DNA of 12,041 nucleotides from CBDUBU01 sp965365465 (GCA_965365465.1 CBDUBU010000117.1:1-12041), one strand, 5' to 3'. Positions 1 through 7,362 are shown, counted from the first letter of the stretch. Notes: generated by a model not told the origin, from the sequence alone. A program made the numbers and translations.

Positions 1-185
1 CCTACACCTTCAAGCAGGATTATTTCTTCGTGATGGGCGACAACCGGGACAACTCGGAGGACAGCCGTTTCTGGGGGTTCGTTCCCATGGACCATGTGGT
101 CGGGAAAGCCATTCTGGTCTATTTCTCCTGGGATGCCGAAGCCCGCCTTCCGAGGTTCAACCGGCTGTTCCACATTATCGACTGA
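1..185 (+). CDS. lepB: Signal peptidase I, C-terminal end (partial)
   Basis: Only the last 60 codons are present, read in frame 3 and ending at TGA 183-185; the gene runs off the left edge. Signal peptidase I is a membrane-anchored serine protease that cleaves signal peptides from exported proteins on the outer face of the inner membrane. The fragment contains the family's conserved box E, MGDNRDNSEDSRFWGFVP, at about residues 11-28 of the visible part. This is one of the most diagnostic motifs of the family. It is followed by the usual hydrophobic strand (VVGKAILVYFSW) and a short tail, RFNRLFHIID, that resembles Bacteroidota signal peptidases. The catalytic Ser and Lys lie outside the window, so activity cannot be judged. 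It converges on the L,D-transpeptidase gene with 21 bp between stop codons and no obvious terminator. Confidence 0.95.
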   Translation, partial: YTFKQDYFFVMGDNRDNSEDSRFWGFVPMDHVVGKAILVYFSWDAEARLPRFNRLFHIID

Positions 186-206
186 ACCCTGCCACGCGCA
201 CAAGGA

Positions 207-1187
207 CTACCGGGAAGCCCGCAATCGCAGCCGGTCAAAGTACTCTTGCTGATCCGTTCCCGGCGGCACATCGTATGGATTGGCGGGCAGTTCTACCTTC
301 TGCAAGATCGGGTACCTTTTCTTGTACTCAAAAGGGTGAGGGTGATCCACAGGGTCCTCGCCGAGGACGAGCACGGTGGTGCCCGGCTCCAGAATCTTGG
401 CGGTCATCGACGCCTCGCCGTTGCCTTTCGTGGTTTTCCAGGAGTCTGCCCACTCGTAGATCCATCGTGCATCTGTCTCAACGAGGCGAACGCAGCCGTG
501 GCTGGTGGGGCCGCCGGTCGGCATGGCGTACTGATGAACGTGAATGCCGCGCGGGTTGTTGAAGTTGAAAACCCAGTACATCTCCCATGGTTCGTCGTCC
601 GGGCTGAGGGAAGACACACGGTACTCCACCTTCCAGTTGAAGTTGTAGCGACCCGTCGGCGTCGGGCTTTCCTTGGCGCCCGTGTTCACGATGCCCCACT
701 TTGCCAGCTGCCCATGCTCATAGGCAGCCCATGCCTGGATGGACTTGTGAATGATGAAGAGCTTGTCGAAGTCGCGGGCGCCCGGATAGTAGCGTGGAAA
801 TGGAGCATAAGCGCGGAAGTCAACCTCGAACTTGTCCGGTACTACGAGGGTATCGCCGATCTCGGCGTACTCTAGAAGCGCACGGTTCAGCATCTCGATA
901 ACCTTTGCGCGTTTCTTCCCCAGTTCGGAATTGCCTTCTCCCACGCGCTTGTAGAGCGAGTTGCGTGCAAGCGCCGTGTTGCCGCGTTCGTCTTCCAGGG
1001 TGAGGTATTCGTAGTACACTTCCGGGAGATCATCGAGGGTGTTGACCCTGTAATTGGTCAGCACGTCTTCAATCTCGGACTGATTGATGTAGGCCTGTCC
1101 CTGTGCGGGAACGGCCCGAAATCCTGTTCCCAGCAGAGCGAACAGGATGCCGAAAGTCGCTAAACGTGTCGTAAAAGATAGGCGCAT
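207..1187 (-). CDS. L,D-transpeptidase (YkuD/ErfK family), exported
   Basis: This 326-aa protein is probably an L,D-transpeptidase, which makes 3-3 peptidoglycan cross-links or attaches proteins to peptidoglycan in the periplasm. The N-terminus (residues 1-30) is a signal peptide: MRLSFTTR, a hydrophobic stretch, then an Ala-rich cleavage region near AVPAQGQA. Residues 40-120 form a family-specific N-terminal region ending in GDTLVVP, faintly reminiscent of a LysM end. The YkuD catalytic domain covers about 140-275. It has the motif H216-V-H218 followed by S229-H230-G231-C232-V233-R234, with C232 the expected nucleophile. The tail (about 276-326) is Pro-rich and charged. The start is ATG 1187-1185; a Shine-Dalgarno is weak at best. 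It stands alone on the minus strand, separated by 217 bp from the channel gene upstream. Family assignment is firm; the exact substrate is not known. Confidence 0.93.
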   Translation of the reverse strand: MRLSFTTRLATFGILFALLGTGFRAVPAQGQAYINQSEIEDVLTNYRVNTLDDLPEVYYEYLTLEDERGNTALARNSLYKRVGEGNSELGKKRAKVIEMLNRALLEYAEIGDTLVVPDKFEVDFRAYAPFPRYYPGARDFDKLFIIHKSIQAWAAYEHGQLAKWGIVNTGAKESPTPTGRYNFNWKVEYRVSSLSPDDEPWEMYWVFNFNNPRGIHVHQYAMPTGGPTSHGCVRLVETDARWIYEWADSWKTTKGNGEASMTAKILEPGTTVLVLGEDPVDHPHPFEYKKRYPILQKVELPANPYDVPPGTDQQEYFDRLRLRASR

Positions 1188-1244
1188 ATCCGGCCGTTAT
1201 GTAAATAGTGAGCGAACTTCTGTTTTGTGTCTGCAATACCACGA

Positions 1245-1264
1245 AAACCGTGCCTGTTCGGTTT
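1245..1264 (-). terminator. Weak terminator-like hairpin downstream of the channel gene
   Basis: The 6-bp arms AAACCG (1245-1250) and CGGTTT (1259-1264) flank an 8-nt loop. Read on the minus strand the stem is followed by TTCGTGG, so the U-tract is very short. It lies about 140 bp past the stop of the RCK channel gene and before the L,D-transpeptidase, so it could end the upstream minus-strand transcript. The short stem and poor U-tract make this uncertain. Confidence 0.25.
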
Positions 1265-1404
1265 CCTTCTACGGTCGGCCCCCGTCATATTTCAAACGGA
1301 TCTTTACAAAGTTACCTGAATTCCGCAGGACGGTGCAACGGGCCGGCAGGGCTGCGCTGAGAAATCACGATTAGCACATCTTTTCCGGCCAATCGCTCCG
1401 GGAA

Positions 1405-2466
1405 TCAGTCTGAAAGCTCAGGCCGGCATCCCTCATTCTGGAGGCGGCTGATCATAGCCTGGCTGCCAAGAACGATGAGAATATCTCCTTCCTTCAACTG
1501 CGTTTTTGCCGCCGGGTTGTACACCATCTCATTTGATGCTGCATCAATGATAGCGACCACCACCGCGTCGAACTGGCGGCGGAAATCACTCTGCGCCAGG
1601 GACTTGCCGGCCAAGGGAGCGCCAGCCTCTACGGTTACTTCCTCCATCTGAAGCCCGTGCGCGCCGGTTTGCAGCACCTGTTCCATGAACCGGTCGACAT
1701 TGGGGCGGAGGATGACCTGTGCCATTCGGTCGGCGCCGATCTCATCAGGGGAGAGCACCTTGTCTGCTCCCGCGTGCAGAAGCTTGCGCCGGTTTCTCAG
1801 CGCGTTGGCTCGCGCCAGAATAAAGAGATGGGGATTCAACTCACGCGCCATCAGCGTCACAAAAACGTTGGCGCTGTCTTCCGGCAGCGTCAGGATGATG
1901 CCGCGGGCGTGTTCGATGCCTGCCTTTCTGAGCGTGTCCTCTTCTTCTGCATCGCCCTGAACATACAGCAACCTGTCGTCTTCCTCTATGTCCAGTTCGT
2001 CAGCGTCGCGGTCAATGACGAGGAACGGCTTTCCGGCGCGTTTCAGGTCTTCGCTTATGCGCTTACCGATGCGCCCGTAGCCGCAGAGGATAAAGTGGTC
2101 TTGCAAACGCCCGATCCTGCGATTCATGTGTCTTTCGCGTAATCGTGGATTGGAAATAAGCAGTTGCGCCGTTCGGGTTGCAATGAAAGCAACGTTGCCT
2201 ATGCCCAGCACTGCGATAATTATCGTGAAGATCCGGCCCGCCGATCCCATCGAATGCACTTCCGTGAATCCGATGGTCGTAAGCGTGATGAACGTCATGT
2301 AAAGCGCGTCCATGGCAGGCCAGCCCTCGATGATCCTGTACCCGATGGTGCCTGCTCCAAGCAATGCCAGAAGAAACAGGCCGGCCAGAATGAGTTCGCG
2401 CCGGGCTGGATCAGAGTTAGCGAGCCAGCCGAGAAATCGCTCCTGGATGCTGTTCTGTTGATTCAT
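1405..2466 (-). CDS. Two-helix potassium channel with cytosolic RCK (TrkA) domain
   Basis: I place the start at ATG 2466-2464 (353 aa), preceded by GGAG seven bases upstream. A longer reading from TTG at 2502 adds 12 residues with no ribosome site and overlaps the preceding stop. Domain order: TM1 at about 24-44, pore helix and filter at about 52-70, TM2 at about 78-100, RCK-N at about 123-240 with the nucleotide-binding GYGRIG (129-134) and the acidic D152 after the second strand, and RCK-C at about 270-345. This is the MthK-like layout of ligand-gated K+ channels of the inner membrane, in which the RCK ring senses ions or nucleotides. The filter reads TTIGFTEV (63-70) instead of canonical TVGYGD, so selectivity may differ. 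It follows the 173-aa gene by 32 bp, probably in one transcript. Confidence 0.93.
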   Translation of the reverse strand: MNQQNSIQERFLGWLANSDPARRELILAGLFLLALLGAGTIGYRIIEGWPAMDALYMTFITLTTIGFTEVHSMGSAGRIFTIIIAVLGIGNVAFIATRTAQLLISNPRLRERHMNRRIGRLQDHFILCGYGRIGKRISEDLKRAGKPFLVIDRDADELDIEEDDRLLYVQGDAEEEDTLRKAGIEHARGIILTLPEDSANVFVTLMARELNPHLFILARANALRNRRKLLHAGADKVLSPDEIGADRMAQVILRPNVDRFMEQVLQTGAHGLQMEEVTVEAGAPLAGKSLAQSDFRRQFDAVVVAIIDAASNEMVYNPAAKTQLKEGDILIVLGSQAMISRLQNEGCRPELSD

Positions 2467-2498
2467 CTGCCGGCTCCAACCGGGAACGCTTGCAGGTC

Positions 2499-3020
2499 TC
2501 AACCGAGCGGCGCGGGATGCCCTATCTTGAACACCCTGGCGTGCCAGGCCATGCCCGCCGGTTGCTCGAAATGACCGTCCCGCAGATCCCCCAGCTTGCC
2601 GACGGATAGATCAAATACAGGCGTCTCGGAGGCGATCTCGCCGTTTCTCACGAGCCGGCGAAACTCGGAGCGCGACACATCTGCTACGGTTCCGGCGCTG
2701 TCTCTGTAGAACACCATCAGCGACGGCAACCAAGAAATATTCAGACGCGCTCCGGCGTGATGAACCGCATCTATCGAGGCATCGATCCCGCAGCCGGAAA
2801 TATCCCCCTCTTCCACTTCCGCAGCGATAACCAGGAAACGGTGATGCAGCACCTCCATCGCGCCGCGCACCTTGCGGCCGTGAGAAGTCCATGCTTCAAA
2901 AAAATGACTCAGCGACTCGGCAAGCCGCTTTTCCGTTTCCTGATCCAGCGGGCGGTCAGAGGCATACATCCAGAGGTCTGCGTCGTCGGAGAGGGTGGGG
3001 AAGGCGCTCGTATATTCCAT
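2499..3020 (-). CDS. Conserved 173-aa protein of a Bacteroidota-type family, function unknown
   Basis: The protein starts at ATG 3020-3018 and has no signal peptide or membrane segment, so it is probably cytosolic. Visible features are an opening DLWMYASDRPLDQETEKRL, a W-x-x-HG segment (WTSHG, about 44-48), a hydrophobic FLVIAAEV strand, a small SGCGIDASID motif (about 75-84) and FYRDSAG (about 104-110). I recognise this arrangement (LWxYxSxRxL, WxxHG, SGCxID) from small proteins common in Bacteroidota. Databases often label them 'ABC transporter ATPase', but no Walker A or signature motif is present here, so I would not use that name. It lies 32 bp upstream of the K+ channel gene, which suggests co-transcription. 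The SGC-ID motif might be a site of function, but no reaction can be inferred. No clear Shine-Dalgarno precedes it. Confidence 0.85.
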   Translation of the reverse strand: MEYTSAFPTLSDDADLWMYASDRPLDQETEKRLAESLSHFFEAWTSHGRKVRGAMEVLHHRFLVIAAEVEEGDISGCGIDASIDAVHHAGARLNISWLPSLMVFYRDSAGTVADVSRSEFRRLVRNGEIASETPVFDLSVGKLGDLRDGHFEQPAGMAWHARVFKIGHPAPLG

Positions 3021-3433
3021 AATGATTGCGTGCTTGATCCGTAATGGCGTTTATAGTACGGTATAACGGCTACAGTCTCACAAAGATCGACCTCGGACTC
3101 TACAAAGTAGGAATCGGAAACCCTGATCGTGAGCGGGTCCCTGATCTGCGGCGTTCGTTGCCATGCCGGAACATACGTTTTTTGTCTGGCGCTTCCACGC
3201 AAGAATAAGGAAAAAGTCGCGGTTACATGTTAAGAAGGCGGCGGGATGAGCCGATACGGGACAAGGACACAGGCTTGATGCAGGCAGCATCCTGTGTGAA
3301 GATTGCCTGCGTTTTTCCGGGAAGGTGGCCAGACGCTTGACAGGCTTTCCCGATCGGCGCAATTATTATATTTTGCTCGCTCAACTCGTTTGACCCGGCA
3401 TTCACCGAATGGGGGAAACGCAAAAGGTTTTCT
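3021..3433. other. 413-bp divergent intergenic region
   Basis: This lies between the minus-strand 173-aa gene and the plus-strand PAS kinase and must contain both promoters. I see no convincing coding frame. It holds the overlapping hairpins at 3267-3316, described separately. It also has an AT-rich stretch at 3361-3375 (aattattatattttg) that could contain the kinase promoter. A TTGACA at 3337-3342 is 21 bp from TATTAT at 3364-3369, too far for a standard sigma-70 promoter. TATATTTTG at 3367-3375 only approximates the Bacteroidota -7 element TAnnTTTG. Neither reading is decisive. Confidence 0.6.
3267..3316 (+). promoter_or_regulatory. Attenuator-like pair of mutually exclusive hairpins
   Basis: Hairpin A pairs ACACAGG (3267-3273) with CCTGTGT (3291-3297), with an inner ATGC/GCAT stem (3278-3281 with 3287-3290). 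Hairpin B pairs GCAGGCA (3280-3286) with TGCCTGC (3304-3310) around a 17-nt loop and is followed at once by GTTTTT (3311-3316), as in an intrinsic terminator. The two share bases 3280-3297, so only one can form at a time. The nearest plus-strand gene upstream is over 3 kb away, so hairpin B is not the end of a known transcript. It may sit in the leader of the kinase mRNA or end a small RNA. Confidence 0.35.
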
Positions 3434-6400
3434 ATGTGCTCAGAAAGCGATATGCAGAAAGGACACGGGCACGGGCAGGAACGCTACCGGCTCCTCTTTG
3501 AGCACACCCTCGAGCCTGTTCTGCTCCATGAGAACGGTCGAATCATCGACGTGAACCCGGCGGGGGTGCGCCTGTTCGGTTATTCACGGCGCGATGATCT
3601 GGCCGGCCGATCCCTGCTGGATCTGGTGCATAGCGACTATCACGGGCAGGTCCCGCTGCTTGCCCGTGATCTGAAAGAAGCCGATCCGTCCGCGCCGAAC
3701 CCGGAACTTCTGCTGACCGGACGCAAGGGCAACAGGATCTTTGTAGAGGCGCATTCGGCCCTCATTCCCTACCACCAGGCAGAGGTGATCCAGGTCACCA
3801 TGCGCGACATCACGGAACGGAAGGCCGGAGCACAGGCGCGTGCTGAAACCAGGCAGCGCTTCCATAGCAGAGGGCCTGAGCGTCAGGCTGAAGGCGATGC
3901 CTGGTTGCGGCTTCTTGCGGAAAACGGTCCCGATGTGGTCTTTCACCTCCGTCTCCATCCGGAGATAAGACTTGAGTACGTCAGCCCCTCGGTAGAGCGG
4001 GTAACGGGATACTCACGGGAAGAGATGCTGGAAAGTCCGAAGCTGCTTGCCGGGATCGTCCATCCCAGAGACCGCCTGCTTGCCCGGAACATACTGCGAA
4101 CCGGAATTGCGCCCGATGAGGCCATCAGAATACGCTGCGTGCATCGCAACGGCAATTCCGTATGGACGGAGCATCATGTTACGCCCGTACGCGATGATGC
4201 AGGCGCGTTGGTGGCGCTGCAGGGAATATGTCAGGACGTAACGCAGCAGGTGCGCGACGAGAAAAAGCTCCGTGAGCGTGAGCACTTCCTGGATAGCGTC
4301 ATAGAAAACCTCCCTGTCACCCTGTTCGTGAAGGACGCGCAGGAACTGCGTTTCGTGCGCGTAAACAAGGCTATCGAGGAGCAAGTAGGCCTGAGCAGGA
4401 CGGCGCTGATCGGAAAGAATGATTATGACTTCTTCCCGAAGGAGGTTGCCGATGCCTTCCAGCAGGCGGATCGGGAGGTGCTGCAAAAGCGCAAGCTCAT
4501 CGAGATCGAAGAAGAGATAACCACCTTGCGAGGGGCAAAGCGCACCCTCCGTACAAGAAAATTGCCCATACTGGATGCAGACGGCAATCCCCAGTATCTC
4601 CTGGGAATCTCGGAGAATATCACCGAACGCAAGCAATTCGAAAGCCAGGCGCAGGAAGCAAACCTGAAGTTTCAGACCCTCGTTGAGCAGGCCATTGCCG
4701 GGGTGTACGTCATTCAGGATTACCGGTTTTCGTATGTCAATCCCCGTTTTGCAGAGGTCTTTGGATACACGCCGGATGAAGTCATGGCGCTTGAGAACAT
4801 CGTCGATCTGGTGCATGAAGACGACAGAGCGCTCGTAGCGGAAAACATTCGCAAGCGCACGGACGGCACGATTGGCGAAGCGCGCTACACGTTCCGGGGC
4901 AGGCGCAAGGATGGAAGCCTCGTTTACGTGGAGGCGCAAGGTAAAACCTTCACCTACGAAGGGAAAAGGGCCATTGTAGGCATCCTTCTGGATGTCTCAG
5001 ACCGTGTTGCAGAGGAACGCACCCGAAAGCAGCTTCTCGAATCTCTCAAGCTCGAACGCACCCGGCTGCATACCATCTTCACCCATGCCCGCGCCTTTAT
5101 TTGCACGCTCCGGGGGCCGGAGCACATCTTCGAGATGGTGAATCCGGCTTTTGCAGCGGTCATTGGTGATAGGGATGTCATCGGCCGGCCGCTCGTAGAG
5201 GTCATGCCTGAACTCGTGGAACAGGGACACATCCGGATTCTGGACAGGGTGCTGGAAACGTCGGAGCCTTTTGTCGGAACCGAGGAGCCGGTTCTCGTCC
5301 GGAAAACCCCGGAAGGGGAAGCGGAGATGCGCTACCATAATTTCGTTTACCATCCCCTGACAGAGGCCGACGGGACGGTTTCCGGGATTTTCGTTCATGG
5401 AATGGATGTCACCGACCATGTACGGGCGCGTGATCAGATCGAGAAAGCCGCCCGCGCCAATCAGTTGGTCATGGACCACTCGCTCGACGTTATCTGTACG
5501 GTCAATGAGGGCGGGCACTTCGTTCAGATGAGCGCTGCCTGTGAGCGGTTGTGGGGGTACCGTCCTGAAGAATTGGTAGGACGGTCTTTCATGGACTTTG
5601 TCATTGAAGAGGACCTCGAACGAACGGTAGAAGCCGCAGCGCGCATCAGCGCAGGTGAAGTGATCCATTCGTTCGAGAACTACTGGAAGTGTAAGGATGG
5701 AGGCACAAAGCATCAGACGTGGTCTGCCGCATGGTCGGAGAATGACCGGCTCATGTTCTGCGTGGGCCGCGACCTCACCGAGTCTGATCTTCAAAAAGAG
5801 CAGTTGCGCCTGCTGGAGGCTGCCCTGAACCACGCCAGCGACGGCGTTATGATCACCGAGTCAGGTCCCAACCCTGAAAGCTACCGCATCGTTTACGCAA
5901 ATCCGGCGTTTCAGGACATGATGCAGTACCAGGAGGAGGAAATAATCGGGAAAACCCCCGAATTTATGACAGGACCGGAGACCGATCCAGGGGTGCTCGA
6001 TCAGATGTTCAGGCAACTCGGCAGGGGCGAGAGTTTCACGGGTGAAACAGTGTTCCGTCGCAAGGACGGCAGCAGATTGGTTCAGGAATGTTCGGTCAGC
6101 CCCGTTCTGAATGGGGAAGGAAAACCGGCGTATTTCGTAGCCATACAGCGCGATATCACAGATCGGAAGCAGGCAGAGATGGAACTGATCGCGGCCAAGG
6201 AGCAGGCCGAAACGATGAACCGGCTGAAGGATGCCTTTCTGTCGAACATGAGCCACGAGATTCGCACGCCTCTTACCTCTATTCTCGGTTTTGCAGAAGT
6301 CTTGAAGGACGAGGTGTCGGAGGAGGGGCAGGAGTTCGTCGGTTGCATCTACGAGAGCGGACGGCGGCTGCTGGACACCCTCAATTCGGTGCTCGACCTG

Positions 6401-6898
6401 GCGCAGCTTCAGGGACGGGCGCTCAAGCTGCACCTGGAGCCGCTGAACGTGGAGCAGGAAATTCGGGACGCAATGTTTCTTTTTCAACATCGTGCAAACG
6501 CATTGAACCTGGCCTTGCAGCTTGACATGAGCGCGGACAGCGATACAGAGATAATGGCCGACCGGGCCGCACTCGGACGGGTGCTGAACAACCTGATCTC
6601 CAACGCGCTGAAATTTACGATGCGCGGCGGCGTAACAATCACCGTCGGCGGTGATGCAAAGGAAGTTCGCATCACTGTAGCAGATACCGGGATCGGCATC
6701 AACGATGATTTCCTGCCCCATGTGTTTGACGAGTTCAGGCAGGAATCGGTCGGGTATGCGAGAAGCCATGAAGGCAACGGCCTCGGTCTCGCCATCACGA
6801 AGAATCTGGTTTCCCTGATGGGAGCCGGGATTACCGTCCAGAGTAAGAAAGGCGAGGGGACGGCATTTACCGTGACATTCCCGGCTCGTACGGTCTGA
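3434..6898 (+). CDS. Soluble multi-PAS sensor histidine kinase
   Basis: The protein has 1154 aa with about seven PAS domains in series: roughly 16-130, 155-275, 280-402, 407-525, 541-665, 671-785 and 790-915. Most end in the PAC-type signature (RDITERK at 124-130, ENITERK at 394-400, RDITDRK at 906-912). The kinase core follows: HisKA with the phosphoacceptor H941 in SHEIRTPL, then HATPase_c with N-box LNNLISNALKF (1051-1061), G1 DTGIGI (1084-1089), F-box FDEF (1098-1101) and G2 GNGLGLA (1114-1120). All catalytic motifs look intact. No membrane segment or signal peptide is visible, so it should sense an intracellular signal, possibly redox, gas or a small ligand. There is no receiver domain and no adjacent response regulator, so it is an orphan. 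ATG 3434 has AAAGG seven bases upstream; ATG 3452 is an alternative start. Confidence 0.96.
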   Translation: MCSESDMQKGHGHGQERYRLLFEHTLEPVLLHENGRIIDVNPAGVRLFGYSRRDDLAGRSLLDLVHSDYHGQVPLLARDLKEADPSAPNPELLLTGRKGNRIFVEAHSALIPYHQAEVIQVTMRDITERKAGAQARAETRQRFHSRGPERQAEGDAWLRLLAENGPDVVFHLRLHPEIRLEYVSPSVERVTGYSREEMLESPKLLAGIVHPRDRLLARNILRTGIAPDEAIRIRCVHRNGNSVWTEHHVTPVRDDAGALVALQGICQDVTQQVRDEKKLREREHFLDSVIENLPVTLFVKDAQELRFVRVNKAIEEQVGLSRTALIGKNDYDFFPKEVADAFQQADREVLQKRKLIEIEEEITTLRGAKRTLRTRKLPILDADGNPQYLLGISENITERKQFESQAQEANLKFQTLVEQAIAGVYVIQDYRFSYVNPRFAEVFGYTPDEVMALENIVDLVHEDDRALVAENIRKRTDGTIGEARYTFRGRRKDGSLVYVEAQGKTFTYEGKRAIVGILLDVSDRVAEERTRKQLLESLKLERTRLHTIFTHARAFICTLRGPEHIFEMVNPAFAAVIGDRDVIGRPLVEVMPELVEQGHIRILDRVLETSEPFVGTEEPVLVRKTPEGEAEMRYHNFVYHPLTEADGTVSGIFVHGMDVTDHVRARDQIEKAARANQLVMDHSLDVICTVNEGGHFVQMSAACERLWGYRPEELVGRSFMDFVIEEDLERTVEAAARISAGEVIHSFENYWKCKDGGTKHQTWSAAWSENDRLMFCVGRDLTESDLQKEQLRLLEAALNHASDGVMITESGPNPESYRIVYANPAFQDMMQYQEEEIIGKTPEFMTGPETDPGVLDQMFRQLGRGESFTGETVFRRKDGSRLVQECSVSPVLNGEGKPAYFVAIQRDITDRKQAEMELIAAKEQAETMNRLKDAFLSNMSHEIRTPLTSILGFAEVLKDEVSEEGQEFVGCIYESGRRLLDTLNSVLDLAQLQGRALKLHLEPLNVEQEIRDAMFLFQHRANALNLALQLDMSADSDTEIMADRAALGRVLNNLISNALKFTMRGGVTITVGGDAKEVRITVADTGIGINDDFLPHVFDEFRQESVGYARSHEGNGLGLAITKNLVSLMGAGITVQSKKGEGTAFTVTFPARTV

Positions 6899-6912
6899 AA
6901 CAACTCTTGCGC

Positions 6913-6934
6913 CTCTACCTTTGGCGCCGTAGAG
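6913..6934. repeat. Small inverted repeat just after the kinase gene
   Basis: CTCTAC (6913-6918) pairs with GTAGAG (6929-6934) around a 10-nt loop that itself contains GGCGCC. It starts 15 bp after the kinase stop codon. There is no U-tract on either strand, so it is not a standard intrinsic terminator, although it may protect or end the kinase mRNA. Confidence 0.4.
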
Positions 6935-6989
6935 ACTTCTCTGGTAGCAGGACGTGTATCCGTCAGGTGAACCCGTCTGTGTGAATCTG

Positions 6990-7007
6990 GCCCTCATGCA
7001 GCAGGGC
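6990..7007. repeat. Short inverted repeat GCCCT/AGGGC
   Basis: GCCCT (6990-6994) and AGGGC (7003-7007) enclose an 8-nt loop. A 5-bp stem could arise by chance. It is listed because it falls within a run of hairpins between 6913 and 7254. Confidence 0.3.
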
Positions 7008-7045
7008 GCGTGCATCACAATACGCTCGCGTCCGTCGGTTTACAA

Positions 7046-7075
7046 CAGAACAGGTTGCCGGAATAACCTGTTCTG
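7046..7075. repeat. Perfect 11-bp inverted repeat
   Basis: CAGAACAGGTT (7046-7056) is the exact complement of AACCTGTTCTG (7065-7075), with the 8-nt loop GCCGGAAT. An 11-bp perfect stem is unlikely by chance at this spacing. There is no T-run after it on the plus strand and only TTG on the minus strand, so it is either a terminator without a U-tract, a transcript-end stabiliser, or a two-fold protein-binding site. Confidence 0.75.
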
Positions 7076-7120
7076 CCTGCCCGCCAGGCCCTACCTTTCC
7101 CGCTAATCTTTGGTAGACCA

Positions 7121-7139
7121 GCAAAGGAGCGCCCTTTGC
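7121..7139. repeat. Perfect 7-bp inverted repeat GCAAAGG/CCTTTGC
   Basis: GCAAAGG (7121-7127) pairs with CCTTTGC (7133-7139) across the 5-nt loop AGCGC, giving a compact hairpin. It lies 22 bp left of the REP-like inverted pair. The same word GCAAAGG recurs inside the right REP-like arm at 7241-7247, which hints at a shared origin. Confidence 0.6.
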
Positions 7140-7160
7140 AAGCGCCTGTCGGTCTGTAGG

Positions 7161-7254
7161 CATAGAGGCTTCACTACGTTCAGCATGACACGATTTTTGA
7201 GGATCGCTGCAACCTTACCCGAAGCGTCATCCTGAGATGAGCAAAGGATCTATG
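7161..7254. repeat. Inverted pair of REP-like intergenic elements
   Basis: The right element (7225-7254) contains GTCATCCTGAG, then GCAAAGGATCTATG. Read on the minus strand it encodes the peptide RSFAHLRMT. The left element (7161-7190), read on the minus strand, contains GTCATGCTGAAC, then GTGAAGCCTCTATG. Aligned as inverted copies, they match at 20 of 30 positions, with the ends best conserved. Elements of the type GTCATnCTGAG...GAAGGATCT are scattered between genes in many environmental bacteria and give false ORFs with RSFAxLRMT peptides. The pair is separated by 34 bp. This resembles a BIME-like arrangement; no associated transposase is visible in the window. Confidence 0.7.
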
Positions 7255-7362
7255 TTTCACCACTCGCAGGCAGCCCGGCAAGAAGGAAAAGAGGCGCCCC
7301 AGTGTAACAGCAAGGCTATGACCTGACAGGAAAAAAGAAAAGCGGCGTGGGGCGCGAAACCT

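Noticed and set aside
246..875. Plus-strand open frame of 209 codons opposite the L,D-transpeptidase
   Set aside because: The minus-strand gene has a signal peptide and a full YkuD catalytic motif; the plus frame has nothing recognisable.
2499..3020. ABC transporter ATPase
   Set aside because: This label is often attached to the family, but there is no Walker A, Walker B or ABC signature in the 173 residues.
3337..3369. Sigma-70 promoter TTGACA...TATTAT before the kinase
   Set aside because: The spacing is 21 bp rather than about 17, and the likely host group uses a different promoter consensus, so I do not call it as a promoter.
4013..4939. Long minus-strand open frame of 308 codons inside the kinase gene
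   Set aside because: It is antisense to PAS-coding sequence with clear family motifs. The translated protein resembles no family and has no ribosome site. High GC lengthens antisense open frames.
5861..7018. Minus-strand open frame of 385 codons covering the kinase core and the gap
   Set aside because: Most of it mirrors the HisKA/HATPase region, and the product has no recognisable domain. It is a shadow of the real gene.
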